A stretch of DNA of 41,848 nt from Phycisphaerae bacterium. Lineage in GTDB: Bacteria; Planctomycetota; Phycisphaerae; UBA1845; PWPN01. A program made the translations under genes and the position numbers. Under the pieces are notes generated by a model that searched no databases, was not told the DNA's origin, and saw nothing but the letters and a program-made list of their open reading frames with translations. The stretch covers positions 1 through 41,848 of the forward strand of contig DAOOIV010000040.1 of assembly GCA_035384605.1 (NCBI GenBank), given 5' to 3'. Positions 11,623 to 19,973 of this stretch are shown piece after piece (the first letter of the stretch is position 1; the number at the start of each line of letters is the position of its first letter).

Positions 11623-12383
11623 ATTATCGTCGTATCATTCCGTGTCTGGATACCCGCAACGGCCGCCTGGTCAAGGGTGTTCATTTCGTGAATATCAAGG
11701 ACCTCGGTGACCCCGCTGAGAATGGGGCAGCCTACAGCCAGGCAGGCGCCGATGAACTCGTCCTTCTGGATATCACCGCCACGCTCGAAGGCCGTAAGAC
11801 GCTCATGGATGCCGTGAAACGCACCGTCGAGCACATCACCATCCCCCTGACCGTCGGCGGCGGCATTTCCGAAATCCGGCACATCCAGGAGCTTTTCGAC
11901 GCGGGCGTAAGCAAGGCGTCGATCAACACTGCCGCGGTACGCAACCCGAACCTCGTCAACGAGGCCGTCAGAGAGTTCGGCGGCGAGCGGATTACCATCG
12001 CGATCGATACACGCAAATCGGCGTCCTGCCCCTCCGGTTTTGAGGTCATGGTCAGCGGCGGGACAAAGCCGACCGGCATCGACGCCGTCGAATGGGCCAG
12101 GAAAGTCGAAGATCTCGGTGCCGGTAGCATCCTGCCCACCAGCATGGACGGCGACGGCACCCAGGCCGGCTATGACATTCCCATGACCCGCGCCATCGCC
12201 GACGCGGTCAAGGTCCCGGTCATTGCCTCGGGAGGCGCGGGCAAGCTCGAACACCTCTACGAGGCCATTGCCGACGGCCACGCCGACGCGGTGTTGGTCG
12301 CGTCGATCGCCCACTACGGCACGTTCACGATCAGGCAGATGAAAGACTATCTCGCTCAGCGGGGTGTTCCTGTCAGGCAGTAG
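11619..12383 (+). CDS. hisF: Imidazole glycerol phosphate synthase cyclase subunit
   Basis: 254 aa from GTG 11619, which overlaps the carB TGA as GTGA; GGGGAGG (11606-11612) sits six bases upstream, so translation is coupled to carB. HisF is a (beta/alpha)8 barrel that turns PRFAR plus ammonia into IGP and AICAR. The two catalytic aspartates are in place: D11 (IIPCLD) and D130 (TIAID). Phosphate-binding glycines appear in VGGGIS and ASGGAG. LPTSMDGDGT replaces the more common LLTSMDRDGT. Its glutaminase partner hisH is not in the window. A paralogue role (WbuZ-type sugar amidination) is possible but no O-antigen genes are near. Confidence 0.9.
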
Positions 12384-12578
12384 CCGGTCCGGTCGTACTC
12401 GGTTCCCCCAGACGGGGTGATCCGGTTCGATCTGCGATGCCCTGTCATTTTTCGCGAAAGCGCCAATCCTGCCGCTACCATCAAGGCTGCTCTGACGGTA
12501 CAATGAACGCAATGTGATCGCCGTGCAGGCTGACGCGGCAGTGGTCAGGCCCGATCGAGGTGGCTGGAGGGAAACGGC

Positions 12579-14303
12579 ATGCTTCCGGTGCGGCATTGGA
12601 TCTGTTTCCGGGAACCCATGCGGTTCTCGATCGGCAGCCCGATGGCTCTTGCCCTGATCCTGACAGCTTCCGCCGCCGGCCAACCGATCATCATTCCAGC
12701 CGGCGGCTTCTGGATGGGACGCAGTGAGCCAGAGCCACCTGACTGCTCGCCGCCGGGAACCTGCTACTATGACGATGAAACCCCGGCTCACTGGGTCGAG
12801 TTGCCCGAGTTTCAGATCAGTCCTTACGAAGTCACCAACGCCGAATACGCCACGTTCTTGAATGCCGTCGGCGTCACTGCCGACGCTGAGGGCCGTCCCT
12901 ACATCGACGCGGCTGACCCGCAGATCCGGATTCACCACAACGGATCAGCCTGGGTGCCGGACGAGGGTTGGGAAGACCATCCCATGCGCGAGGTCTCCTG
13001 GTATGGTGCAGACGCTTATTGTCGCTGGGCCGGCGGACGTTTGCCCACTGAAGCGGAGTGGGAAAAGGCCGCCGGCTGGGACGAGGCTGCTCAGCACGCC
13101 CGAAAGTGGCCGTGGTCCGATACATGGAGCTGCTATTGCAGCTCATGGTGGTGCAATGCCCCGTATTACGGCGGCCCAACAACCTATCCGGTGGGTTCCT
13201 TCCCCGCAGGCGTCAGCCCGTACGGCCTTTTCGACATGGCCGGAAACGTCTGGGAATGGACCATGGGTGGTTATCGCTCCTATGCCGGCGGGCCCCTCGT
13301 GTTCGAGGACGACAGTCGCGAGGTCCAGCGAGGCGGCAGTTGGACAAACAGCGACTACAACGTCCGTTGTGCGACCCGAAGCCCTTTGCCCAGATACATC
13401 ACCGATGCGAATCTCGGTTTTCGCGTTTGCTATGGGCCTGAGCCGAGCATTCCCCCGGTCGTGATCAACCCACGTGAGCAGTATTCCGAATGGCTGGAGG
13501 ACTTCACCGCCTACACGCCGATGGACGAGATCTACACCTGGTGGGTCTACGGTACGGGAACGCGCTTCCTCATTGAGGCGACCAACGGATGGGTCCTCGC
13601 CTCGCTCAGGAACACCACCGATCCTAAAGACGTCGGCGGTGAAGTGATGGCGATGATCAGGCGTGATACCGGGGATCTGTTCGCTCCGGGTGATTACGTG
13701 GACATCACCGTGCGCCTGAGGTATGAGCGCGGCGACCGGGACTATGCCCGCACGTCGGTCGGTGTCGCTTGGGGCGACGAGCGAACGATCGTGCCCGGCG
13801 GCCGCGGGGCCGATGAGAACTTCGGTTACCCGTGGTTTCTCGTGGCCAACAACTCGGACGAGCCCGGTGTCTGGCACGAGGTCACGCTCAGACAGGTTCG
13901 ATGGGGCGAGGGCAAGCTCTGCATCGGCTTCGGGCTTTGGGGGAACCTCAGCAGCCTGGCCAGCCCCCCCATCGTCGGCCAGCACCGCATGTGGGTGGAT
14001 TGGGTGCGGGTCCGCCACTCCCTGCCGGTGACGGCTTTGGCCGACCTCGATTCCGACGGCGACGTCGATGCCGAGGACGTCGGCACGTTCAAGTCGTGCC
14101 TGGCCGGCCCAGGTTTACGGCCGGCAGGATACTGCGCCCGCTGCGACTTCGACCGGGACCAGGACGTTGACCAGGTTGATTTCGGTTACCTCCAGCGCTG
14201 CATCAGCGGCTCCACGATTCAGGCCGATCCCCTGTGCATACCTCCCGCGCCGGCTTTCACCGGCCGGGCGATCCTCCCCGCGAATGATGTTCTGCCCCCA
14301 TGA
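12579..14303 (+). CDS. Secreted FGE-sulfatase-fold protein with dockerin-like tail
   Basis: 574 aa from ATG 12579, with GGAGGG about eight bases upstream. A signal peptide ends near residue 34 (ALILTASAAGQ). Residues ~35-290 are the formylglycine-generating-enzyme (SUMF1) fold: IIPAGGFWMG, ISPYEVTNAEYATFL, LPTEAEWEKAAG, FDMAGNVWEWT, QRGGSW and NLGFRVC. The active-site Cys pair of true FGE (SFLCxxxxC type) is not conserved: GGSWTNSDYNVRC has one Cys at most. A non-catalytic or divergent role is therefore more likely. Residues ~300-485 look like an all-beta module ending in MWVDWVRV. The C-terminus has two calcium loops (LDSDGDVDAEDV, FDRDQDVDQVDF) with the same Cys pattern as the other dockerin-like proteins here. 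Substrate and partner are unknown. Confidence 0.82.
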   Translation: MLPVRHWICFREPMRFSIGSPMALALILTASAAGQPIIIPAGGFWMGRSEPEPPDCSPPGTCYYDDETPAHWVELPEFQISPYEVTNAEYATFLNAVGVTADAEGRPYIDAADPQIRIHHNGSAWVPDEGWEDHPMREVSWYGADAYCRWAGGRLPTEAEWEKAAGWDEAAQHARKWPWSDTWSCYCSSWWCNAPYYGGPTTYPVGSFPAGVSPYGLFDMAGNVWEWTMGGYRSYAGGPLVFEDDSREVQRGGSWTNSDYNVRCATRSPLPRYITDANLGFRVCYGPEPSIPPVVINPREQYSEWLEDFTAYTPMDEIYTWWVYGTGTRFLIEATNGWVLASLRNTTDPKDVGGEVMAMIRRDTGDLFAPGDYVDITVRLRYERGDRDYARTSVGVAWGDERTIVPGGRGADENFGYPWFLVANNSDEPGVWHEVTLRQVRWGEGKLCIGFGLWGNLSSLASPPIVGQHRMWVDWVRVRHSLPVTALADLDSDGDVDAEDVGTFKSCLAGPGLRPAGYCARCDFDRDQDVDQVDFGYLQRCISGSTIQADPLCIPPAPAFTGRAILPANDVLPP

Positions 14304-14539
14304 CAACCGCGCCGCGACCACGATGCGGGTAGGCGACAACGCATCATCTCTCATGCGGACAGTACCGTCCTTCGGCTCGCGAGATCCTCGACCGTTGCAA
14401 CCTCGCCGACTCCGCCGCATAATCCTGCGATCGTGAGCCTGCCTCGTTCGCGTGCGGCGCCGGCGACGTGCCGGCCCGATGACAAGCGCGAGCCGGCCCC
14501 TTGGGGCTGGCCGAGCAGGTTCCGGCAGGATGGAACATC

Positions 14540-15709
14540 ATGCCGCGCACGGAAACCCTGAGCCCCAGGCAGCGCGTCCGGCTCGCACTCAATCACGAGA
14601 TTCCCGATCGCGTCCCGATCGACCTGGGCGGCTTTCAAACGGGCATTCACAAGGACGCGTATGTGGCACTGATCGAGCACCTGGGCATCCACGATTCCAT
14701 CTCGATCATCGACGCCGTCCAGCAGCTCGCCAGACCCTGCGAGGAGGTGTTGCAGCGGTTCCACGTGGACACCCGCTACCTCTGTGCCCACGCTCCCGAC
14801 GGCTTCAAGGGAGGCATCATCCAGAATCGCCGTGACGGCCGCCTGTGGCATGATCTCCGCGACGAGTTCGGCGTCATCTGGTCCATGCCCGACGACCAGC
14901 CGCTCTTCATGGATATCTCTTACCACCCGCTCGCCCGGGCATCGACCGCCGATGTGGCTTCCTACCCGTTTCCCCGGGGCAACGATCCCACCCGCTTCAC
15001 CGGCGTACGCGAGCAGGCCCTGAAGCTTCGCAACGAGACGGATTACGCCGTCTGCACCGGTATCGGCGGCGTGGTCTACGAGTATTGCTGGTACATGCGC
15101 GGTCTGGAGCAGTGGTTCATCGACATGATCGAGAACCCCGCGTTCTGTGAGGTCCTGCTCGACCGGATGCTCCAGTATTGGAAGGATTTTTACACTGGAT
15201 TCCTTGGACAGGTGGGAGACTTGGTCGACGTGGTGATGATCGGCGACGACCTTGCCGGCCAGCGCGGACCGCTCTTCGATCCGGCCTTCTACCGGCGCGT
15301 CGTCAAGCCCCGGCAGAAAGCCCTCGTTCAGCACATCAAGCGGCTGACCCAGGCCAAGGTATGGTACCACACCTGCGGGGCCTGCTCCCTGTACATCCCC
15401 GAGCTGATCGACAACGGCGTGGACGTGGTCAACCCGGTGCAGATCGGCCTGGAGGACATGGACCCAACCTCGCTGAAGGAGCGGTTCGGGTCGAGGATCA
15501 GTTTCTGGGGCGGGGGCATCGACGCCCAGCATGTCCTGCCGTTCGCCTCCCCAGCCCAGGTTCGCGAACACGTCCGCGCCAACATAGCCGCGTTCATGCC
15601 CGGCGGCGGATACGTCTTCAACAACGTTCATAACATCCAGCACGGCGTCCCGCCCGAGAATATCGTCGCCCTCTTCGACGCCGCCTACGAATTCGGCTTC
15701 TACGAGTGA
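14540..15709 (+). CDS. URO-D/MtaA-family protein (probable methyltransferase-like, not HemE)
   Basis: 389 aa from ATG 14540, which follows AGGATGGA; a start at 14501 would add 13 residues with no ribosome binding site. The whole length is the uroporphyrinogen-decarboxylase-like barrel (COG0407), starting RQRVRLALNHEIPDRVPID. It has YHTCGA, the His-x-Cys site that binds zinc in corrinoid-dependent methyltransferases such as MtaA. The GVDVVNPVQ and VFNNVHNIQ segments are typical of this subfamily. Such proteins are abundant in Planctomycetota, often near sugar-metabolism genes, with unknown substrates. No corrinoid protein gene is adjacent, so methyl transfer remains an inference. The gene stands alone. 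Confidence 0.75.
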   Translation: MPRTETLSPRQRVRLALNHEIPDRVPIDLGGFQTGIHKDAYVALIEHLGIHDSISIIDAVQQLARPCEEVLQRFHVDTRYLCAHAPDGFKGGIIQNRRDGRLWHDLRDEFGVIWSMPDDQPLFMDISYHPLARASTADVASYPFPRGNDPTRFTGVREQALKLRNETDYAVCTGIGGVVYEYCWYMRGLEQWFIDMIENPAFCEVLLDRMLQYWKDFYTGFLGQVGDLVDVVMIGDDLAGQRGPLFDPAFYRRVVKPRQKALVQHIKRLTQAKVWYHTCGACSLYIPELIDNGVDVVNPVQIGLEDMDPTSLKERFGSRISFWGGGIDAQHVLPFASPAQVREHVRANIAAFMPGGGYVFNNVHNIQHGVPPENIVALFDAAYEFGFYE

Positions 15710-15800
15710 CCTCGCACCCTTGCCCATGGAAAGCTGCACGGTGCGCTCCGCCATCTGCAATCTCGAATCGCCAGTTACCCCCATTGACTGATGCGCGTCT

Positions 15801-16139
15801 TTAGTGGCCGTCGTCCTGAGTGCGGTTTTGGATTCCACGGCCGCGGCCACAGGGTTCCGGGCTTGCGTTCTCAGAGGCGCCCGCCAAGCAGATCAAGGGG
15901 TTTCCGTTGCTTCTCGTCGGGGTTGGTCTTGAGGGAGACCTCGGTGCTTCGCTCTTGGGACAACCTCGGCGGACAAAGTCCCGCATGGCCTCCAACCGCT
16001 CCAGCGACAAACCCGCCACCCGCCCTCGCATGTGGTGGCACGCCTTGCCGTTCTCGCGAAAGATCTCCCAAAACACACCGTACACGCAAGGATGCTTACG
16101 CCGCCGAGCCGCCAAGGTCTCGGGGGGGCATGACCCGCC
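15801..16139 (-). pseudogene. Possible gene remnant of unknown family
   Basis: The minus-strand frame ending at 15801 reads like real protein in its first half (KHPCVYGVFWEIFREN, then LSLERLEAMRDFV) but turns low-complexity afterwards. It has no ATG or ribosome binding site; the first usable codon is TTG 16115. A run of seven G at 16121-16127 (plus strand) could be a frameshift point joining it to upstream codons in another frame. I do not recognise the family. It may be a decayed mobile-element or small orphan gene, or chance. Confidence 0.25.
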
Positions 16140-16234
16140 TCCGTGCAGGGCTCACTACAAGATATACGATAAAGATTCAAAAACATAACCAAAAATGCAC
16201 ATGGCCGCATCTGAAAGGCAGCACGGCAGCCAAC

Positions 16235-16285
16235 TACCGCAGTCACAGATACTTACCTGGTTTCGCGGGGGGGTAAGTTGCGGTA
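16235..16285. promoter_or_regulatory. Nested inverted repeats in the leader of the exported isomerase operon
   Basis: TACCGCA (16235-16241) pairs with TGCGGTA (16279-16285), and ACTTACC (16251-16257) pairs with GGTAAGT (16272-16278). The right arms are contiguous; the left arms are split by 9 nt. The result is a 14-bp interrupted stem ending 43-63 nt before the two possible starts of the next gene. It could be an operator or a leader RNA structure. Confidence 0.4.
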
Positions 16286-16348
16286 AGATCCGGTTTCCCC
16301 GAGGAACCCTGAAGGCCCAAACCCAACATGCCTTGTGGAGTAGCCAAC

Positions 16349-17353
16349 ATGACCCCGTTCCACACCCAGACTGAAAACGCGGCAAGCTGCCTTGGTTCGG
16401 ACCTGCCCAGATCATCTAGAAGGCGTTTTCTCGCCGGCGCGGCAGCATGGGCAGGCAGCTTGTATACCTTTGCCGGTTGTTCCTCGCGAGGGGGCAGTCA
16501 ACCTGCCACAGCTCCTGAAGGAGTGACCCGCCGCCTGCGACTCGGCCTGGACACCTACAGCCTGCACCAGCGCCTGACCGCCAAGGATCCCCGTAACCGG
16601 AAGGACCTGTGGTGGGTGCTGGATCAGCTTGAGCCCTGTGGGCTTGAGGGCGTTCAAATCGACCCCAGTCACTTTCCCGGAGACGATGAGAAGACCCTGG
16701 AACGACTGGCATCGGTCGTCGGCCCTCGCGGTCACTATGTCGAGTTTGGGATGGGTGGCTGGGACCCGACTCGTCTGGAGCATCGCGGGAAGCTGACGGT
16801 GCGGTTCGGCGGCCGGGCGGTTCGGACCTTCTGCGGCGGAGAGACCACCAGCCATGACAAAATCGCCGAGTACATCAAGTGGGCTCCGCCGGCTCTCAGG
16901 CAGGCTGCCGAGGCGGCCGACAGGTATGGCTTCGATATCGCGGTCGAAAACCACGGAGACTTCACTTCGACTCAACTCAAGGCCCTGTTGGACGCGGTGG
17001 ACCACCCCCGCGTGGGAGCCTGTCTGGACACGGGCAACAGCCTGTTTCGCAAGGAAGACCCCATTCATTGTGCGAGAGTTCTGGCTCCTTATGCGAAGTC
17101 GATGCATTTGAAGGATTGGACCATGAGCTTCCGGCCGGACGGGACACCCGAATGGAAAGAAGCGGTACTGGGGACAGGACAGGTTCCGGTCAAAGAGATG
17201 CTTCGCATCGCGATCGAAGCAAACCCCAATCTGTACATTGCTCTCGAGGCTCCCGTCCGGCCAAGCGAGGATGAGACGGAAACCGTTGATCGCGAATGGC
17301 AATTCTTCAAGCAAAACGCTCGCGTTGCACGGGAGCTGCTGGCCGACTTGTGA
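16349..17353 (+). CDS. Exported sugar isomerase/epimerase-type TIM barrel (xylose-isomerase-like)
   Basis: 334 aa from ATG 16349 (GTGGAG nine bases upstream); ATG 16328 in frame is an alternative adding seven residues. A twin-arginine signal SSRRRFLAG leads into a hydrophobic stretch and a lipobox-like FAGC, so a Tat-exported lipoprotein is likely. The rest is the AP-endonuclease-2/xylose-isomerase-like barrel. All four metal-binding positions are visible: Glu in AVENHGD, Asp in CLDTGNS, His in SMHLKD and Glu in ALEAPV. The family isomerises, epimerises or eliminates on sugars and keto-sugars. It lies 41 bp upstream of a Gfo/Idh/MocA gene, a pairing known from 3-keto-glycoside chemistry. Substrate unknown. 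Confidence 0.8.
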   Translation: MTPFHTQTENAASCLGSDLPRSSRRRFLAGAAAWAGSLYTFAGCSSRGGSQPATAPEGVTRRLRLGLDTYSLHQRLTAKDPRNRKDLWWVLDQLEPCGLEGVQIDPSHFPGDDEKTLERLASVVGPRGHYVEFGMGGWDPTRLEHRGKLTVRFGGRAVRTFCGGETTSHDKIAEYIKWAPPALRQAAEAADRYGFDIAVENHGDFTSTQLKALLDAVDHPRVGACLDTGNSLFRKEDPIHCARVLAPYAKSMHLKDWTMSFRPDGTPEWKEAVLGTGQVPVKEMLRIAIEANPNLYIALEAPVRPSEDETETVDREWQFFKQNARVARELLADL

Positions 17354-17394
17354 CCGGCAAGGCCGCCGGCGCGCACAAGCGAGGAGGCATTCAC

Positions 17395-18732
17395 GTGAAC
17401 CACAAGATGACCAGACGCCGTTTCCTTCGTTCCAACGTTGCGACGGCGGTCGGCGCGGGCCTGGCCGGCCGGCTGGTCAGGGGAGAAAACTCGAATCCGA
17501 CAACCCGACCGACCGACAGCCTGTCGGTCGGCATCATCGGATGTGGCGACCGAGGCAAGTACCTGACCTATGTCTGCCAGATCGTGCCGGGCATCCGCGT
17601 GGCAGCGATTTGCGACGTCAACCGCGATCGGCTGGCCAAGGTCCATCAGCAGCTTGGGGGCCAGGCCGACACTCACCACGATTATCGGAGGATTCTGAGC
17701 AATAAGAGCATCGACGCGGTCGTCATCGCGACGAATGCTCACTGGCATGCCCGTATCGCAATCGATGCCTGCGAAGCAGGCAAAGACATCTATCTCGAGA
17801 AACCCGTGGCCACATCGATCGCCGAGGGACAGGCGATCATCAAGGCGGCCCGCCGTTACAACCGCCTGATCCAGATGGGGATGCAACAGCACAGTTGGGA
17901 GCACTACCGCGAAGCGGTTGAAATCGTCCGGTCAGGCAGGCTGGGGACCGTCTCACACGTCCATATCTGGGACGTCGAGAACGCATGGCCCGGTTTCGGA
18001 ATGCCCCCGGATGGTCCTGCGCCGCCCGAACTCGACTGGGAGTTCTGGCTCGGACCTTCGCCGCTGGTCCCGTACAATCCCAATCGATACACCCGCGCCG
18101 AGTGGTTCTTTGACTATGACGGAGGATGGCAGGTTGCCTGGGGTGCCCATCACTTCGACATCGTGCACTGGGCCATGGGCGTCACGGCTCCGGTGGCCGC
18201 CACCGGCTCGGGCGGTCATTTCGCGTTCAAGGACAATCGCGAATGGCCGGACACGTTCAACGGCACCTGCGAATACCCGTCGGGTCCCGTCGCCAAGAAC
18301 GGGTTCCTTGTGACTTATACCATGCGGCACGGAAGCGGCCGCCTGATCGAGGGACGGGCCCATGGCAAGGCCTTTCACGGAACCGACGGCGTTCTGATCG
18401 TGGACCGCAGCGGTTACGAGGTGCTATCGGAAAACCGCGACGGCGCGAGGATGGTCGCGGAAGAAAAAGTCGCCTCTTACACGCGATCTCACGATGTCGT
18501 TCAGAACCACGTGAAGGCTTTTCTGGAATGTGTGCGAGCGCGCAGGTCGCCGGAAGCCGACGTCCTGGTCGGACACCGGGCCACCAACCCGGGCCATCTG
18601 ATGAACATCGCGTGGCGCGTGGGCCGCCGCGTGCGCTGGGAGGGGACGACCGAGCAGGTCGTTGAAGACTCCGAGGCCGCCAAATGGCTGGTTAAGACCT
18701 ATCGCCGACCATGGGCTCTACGTGAGTCGTGA
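17395..18732 (+). CDS. Tat-targeted Gfo/Idh/MocA-family oxidoreductase
   Basis: 445 aa from GTG 17395, chosen because GAGGAGG (17381-17387) is seven bases upstream; longer in-frame starts overlap the previous gene. MTRRRFLRSN is a twin-arginine signal. The Rossmann domain shows GIIGCGDRGK (NAD(P) binding) and LEKPVA (the EKP motif). The C-terminal beta-sheet domain carries WGAHHFDIVHW, with the His/Asp expected at the active site. The family oxidises or reduces sugars and sugar acids; exported members such as glucose-fructose oxidoreductase carry tightly bound cofactor across by Tat. The stop overlaps the next start (GTGA), so the three genes 16349-19907 form one operon. Confidence 0.87.
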   Translation: MNHKMTRRRFLRSNVATAVGAGLAGRLVRGENSNPTTRPTDSLSVGIIGCGDRGKYLTYVCQIVPGIRVAAICDVNRDRLAKVHQQLGGQADTHHDYRRILSNKSIDAVVIATNAHWHARIAIDACEAGKDIYLEKPVATSIAEGQAIIKAARRYNRLIQMGMQQHSWEHYREAVEIVRSGRLGTVSHVHIWDVENAWPGFGMPPDGPAPPELDWEFWLGPSPLVPYNPNRYTRAEWFFDYDGGWQVAWGAHHFDIVHWAMGVTAPVAATGSGGHFAFKDNREWPDTFNGTCEYPSGPVAKNGFLVTYTMRHGSGRLIEGRAHGKAFHGTDGVLIVDRSGYEVLSENRDGARMVAEEKVASYTRSHDVVQNHVKAFLECVRARRSPEADVLVGHRATNPGHLMNIAWRVGRRVRWEGTTEQVVEDSEAAKWLVKTYRRPWALRES

Positions 18733-19907
18733 CAGACCGACGCCTGGAACAAAGCGAACAGATGATGACCGCAGATGTGACCTCTCGTGGCCGATCCGCC
18801 GTTGGCCTCCTGGTGACCGGCCTGACGGTCTTGGGCTGGGCCGGCGCGGGCAAAGCCGAGCAACCGAGAAGAACGGAAGTCGCCGTTCGCGGCGATGCCT
18901 TCCTGATCAACGGCCGGCCGACCTACGAAGGCAGAATCTGGCAAGGGCATAAGATCGAAGGCTTGCTGTTGAACAGCCGTATGGTACAGGGCGTTTTCGA
19001 CGACCTCAACCCCGACACCAGAGCCCGGTGGACCTATCCGGACACGGGTCGGTGGGACCCCGATCGCAACACGCGCGAGTTCATCGCTGCCATGCCGCAG
19101 TGGCAGGCACACGGACTGCTGGCCTTCACTATCAACCTTCAGGGCGGATGCCCCCAGGGCTACTGCAAGGAACAGCCGTGGCACAACTCGGCCATCGAGC
19201 CGGACGGATCGCTTCGCAACGATTACATGAGACGGCTGGAGCGAATCCTCGACAAGGCCGACGAATTGGGTATGGTCGCCATCCTCGGGCTGTTCTACTT
19301 CGGGCAGGACCAGCGGCTGGCCGATGAGGCGGCGGTCGTGCGGGCATCCGATAAGGTGGTGGACTGGCTGGCCGACCGCCGCTACCGAAACGTGCTGATC
19401 GAAATCAACAACGAATGCAACGTCAATTATGACCATGCCATTCTCAGGCCCGACCGCGTTCACGAATTGATCGAGCGGGTCAGGCAACGCTCGGACCCCG
19501 TCCGCCGGTTGCTGGTCAGCGCCAGCTATGGCGGCGGCGCCGTACCCAACCAAAACGTGGTCCACGCCTCGGATTTCCTGCTGCTCCATGGAAACGGGGT
19601 GGGCGATCCGAAGGTGATCGCCTGGATGGTGCGTGAAACCAGAAAGGTGCCGGGCTATCGGCCGATGCCGATCCTCTTCAATGAGGACGATCATTTCGAC
19701 TTCGATAAACCGGTCAACAACTTCGTGGCGGCCGTCGCAGAGTACTGTTCGTGGGGTTTCTTCGACCCCGGCCGCGGCAACTACCGCGATGGTTACCAGT
19801 GTCCGCCGGTCAACTGGGGCATCAACACTGACCGAAAGCGGGCGTTTTTTGAAAAGCTCAGCGAAATCACCGGCCGGCACCCCCTAACATCGCGTCCCGC
19901 CCGTTGA
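18729..19907 (+). CDS. Secreted clan GH-A-like glycosidase
   Basis: 392 aa from GTG 18729, overlapping the previous TGA; ATGs at 18762/18765 would still retain the signal segment (AVGLLVTGLTVLGWAGAGKA). The mature protein starts with VRGDAFLINGRPTYEGR, typical of GH5/GH-A or DUF4038-like barrels. IEINNECN supplies a candidate acid/base Glu at the end of strand 4, and ILFNEDDHF a candidate nucleophile Glu at strand 7. It is expected to be extracytoplasmic and to act on the same sugar-containing substrate as the isomerase and oxidoreductase upstream. Exact GH family is not assigned. Ribosome binding is weak, consistent with translational coupling. Confidence 0.72.
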   Translation: MTDRRLEQSEQMMTADVTSRGRSAVGLLVTGLTVLGWAGAGKAEQPRRTEVAVRGDAFLINGRPTYEGRIWQGHKIEGLLLNSRMVQGVFDDLNPDTRARWTYPDTGRWDPDRNTREFIAAMPQWQAHGLLAFTINLQGGCPQGYCKEQPWHNSAIEPDGSLRNDYMRRLERILDKADELGMVAILGLFYFGQDQRLADEAAVVRASDKVVDWLADRRYRNVLIEINNECNVNYDHAILRPDRVHELIERVRQRSDPVRRLLVSASYGGGAVPNQNVVHASDFLLLHGNGVGDPKVIAWMVRETRKVPGYRPMPILFNEDDHFDFDKPVNNFVAAVAEYCSWGFFDPGRGNYRDGYQCPPVNWGINTDRKRAFFEKLSEITGRHPLTSRPAR

Positions 19908-19973
19908 CTCGGGGCCGCCGATCGGCGGTTTCGGCCATTTGAACCCTTCGCCCGTGAATCTTACAATTGACAG

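Larger units (their letters stand above)
15710..16327. other. 618-bp region without a clear gene
   Basis: It contains a short dispersed motif (ATCTGCAATCTCGAATC at 15753-15769), a possible minus-strand gene remnant (15801-16139), an AT-rich stretch at 16148-16200 that could hold a promoter, and the paired inverted repeat at 16235-16285. Confidence 0.55.

Noticed and set aside
14351..15850. 499-aa minus-strand open frame opposite the URO-D-type gene
   Set aside because: Antisense to a well-conserved barrel; composition rich in Val/Asp/His/Gly typical of shadow frames; no motif.
16031..16050. Second sigma-54 promoter (TGGCACGCCTTGCC)
   Set aside because: The GG and GC elements are 8 rather than 10 nt apart, and no gene starts at a suitable distance downstream.
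17296..17394. Longer N-terminus for the Gfo/Idh/MocA protein at 17395
   Set aside because: It would overlap the previous gene by 58 bp, lacks a ribosome binding site and would bury the twin-arginine signal; GTG 17395 has GAGGAGG seven bases upstream.
18699..19880. 393-aa minus-strand open frame opposite the GH-A-like glycosidase
   Set aside because: The plus-strand protein has a signal peptide, conserved glutamates and operon coupling; the minus frame has none of these.
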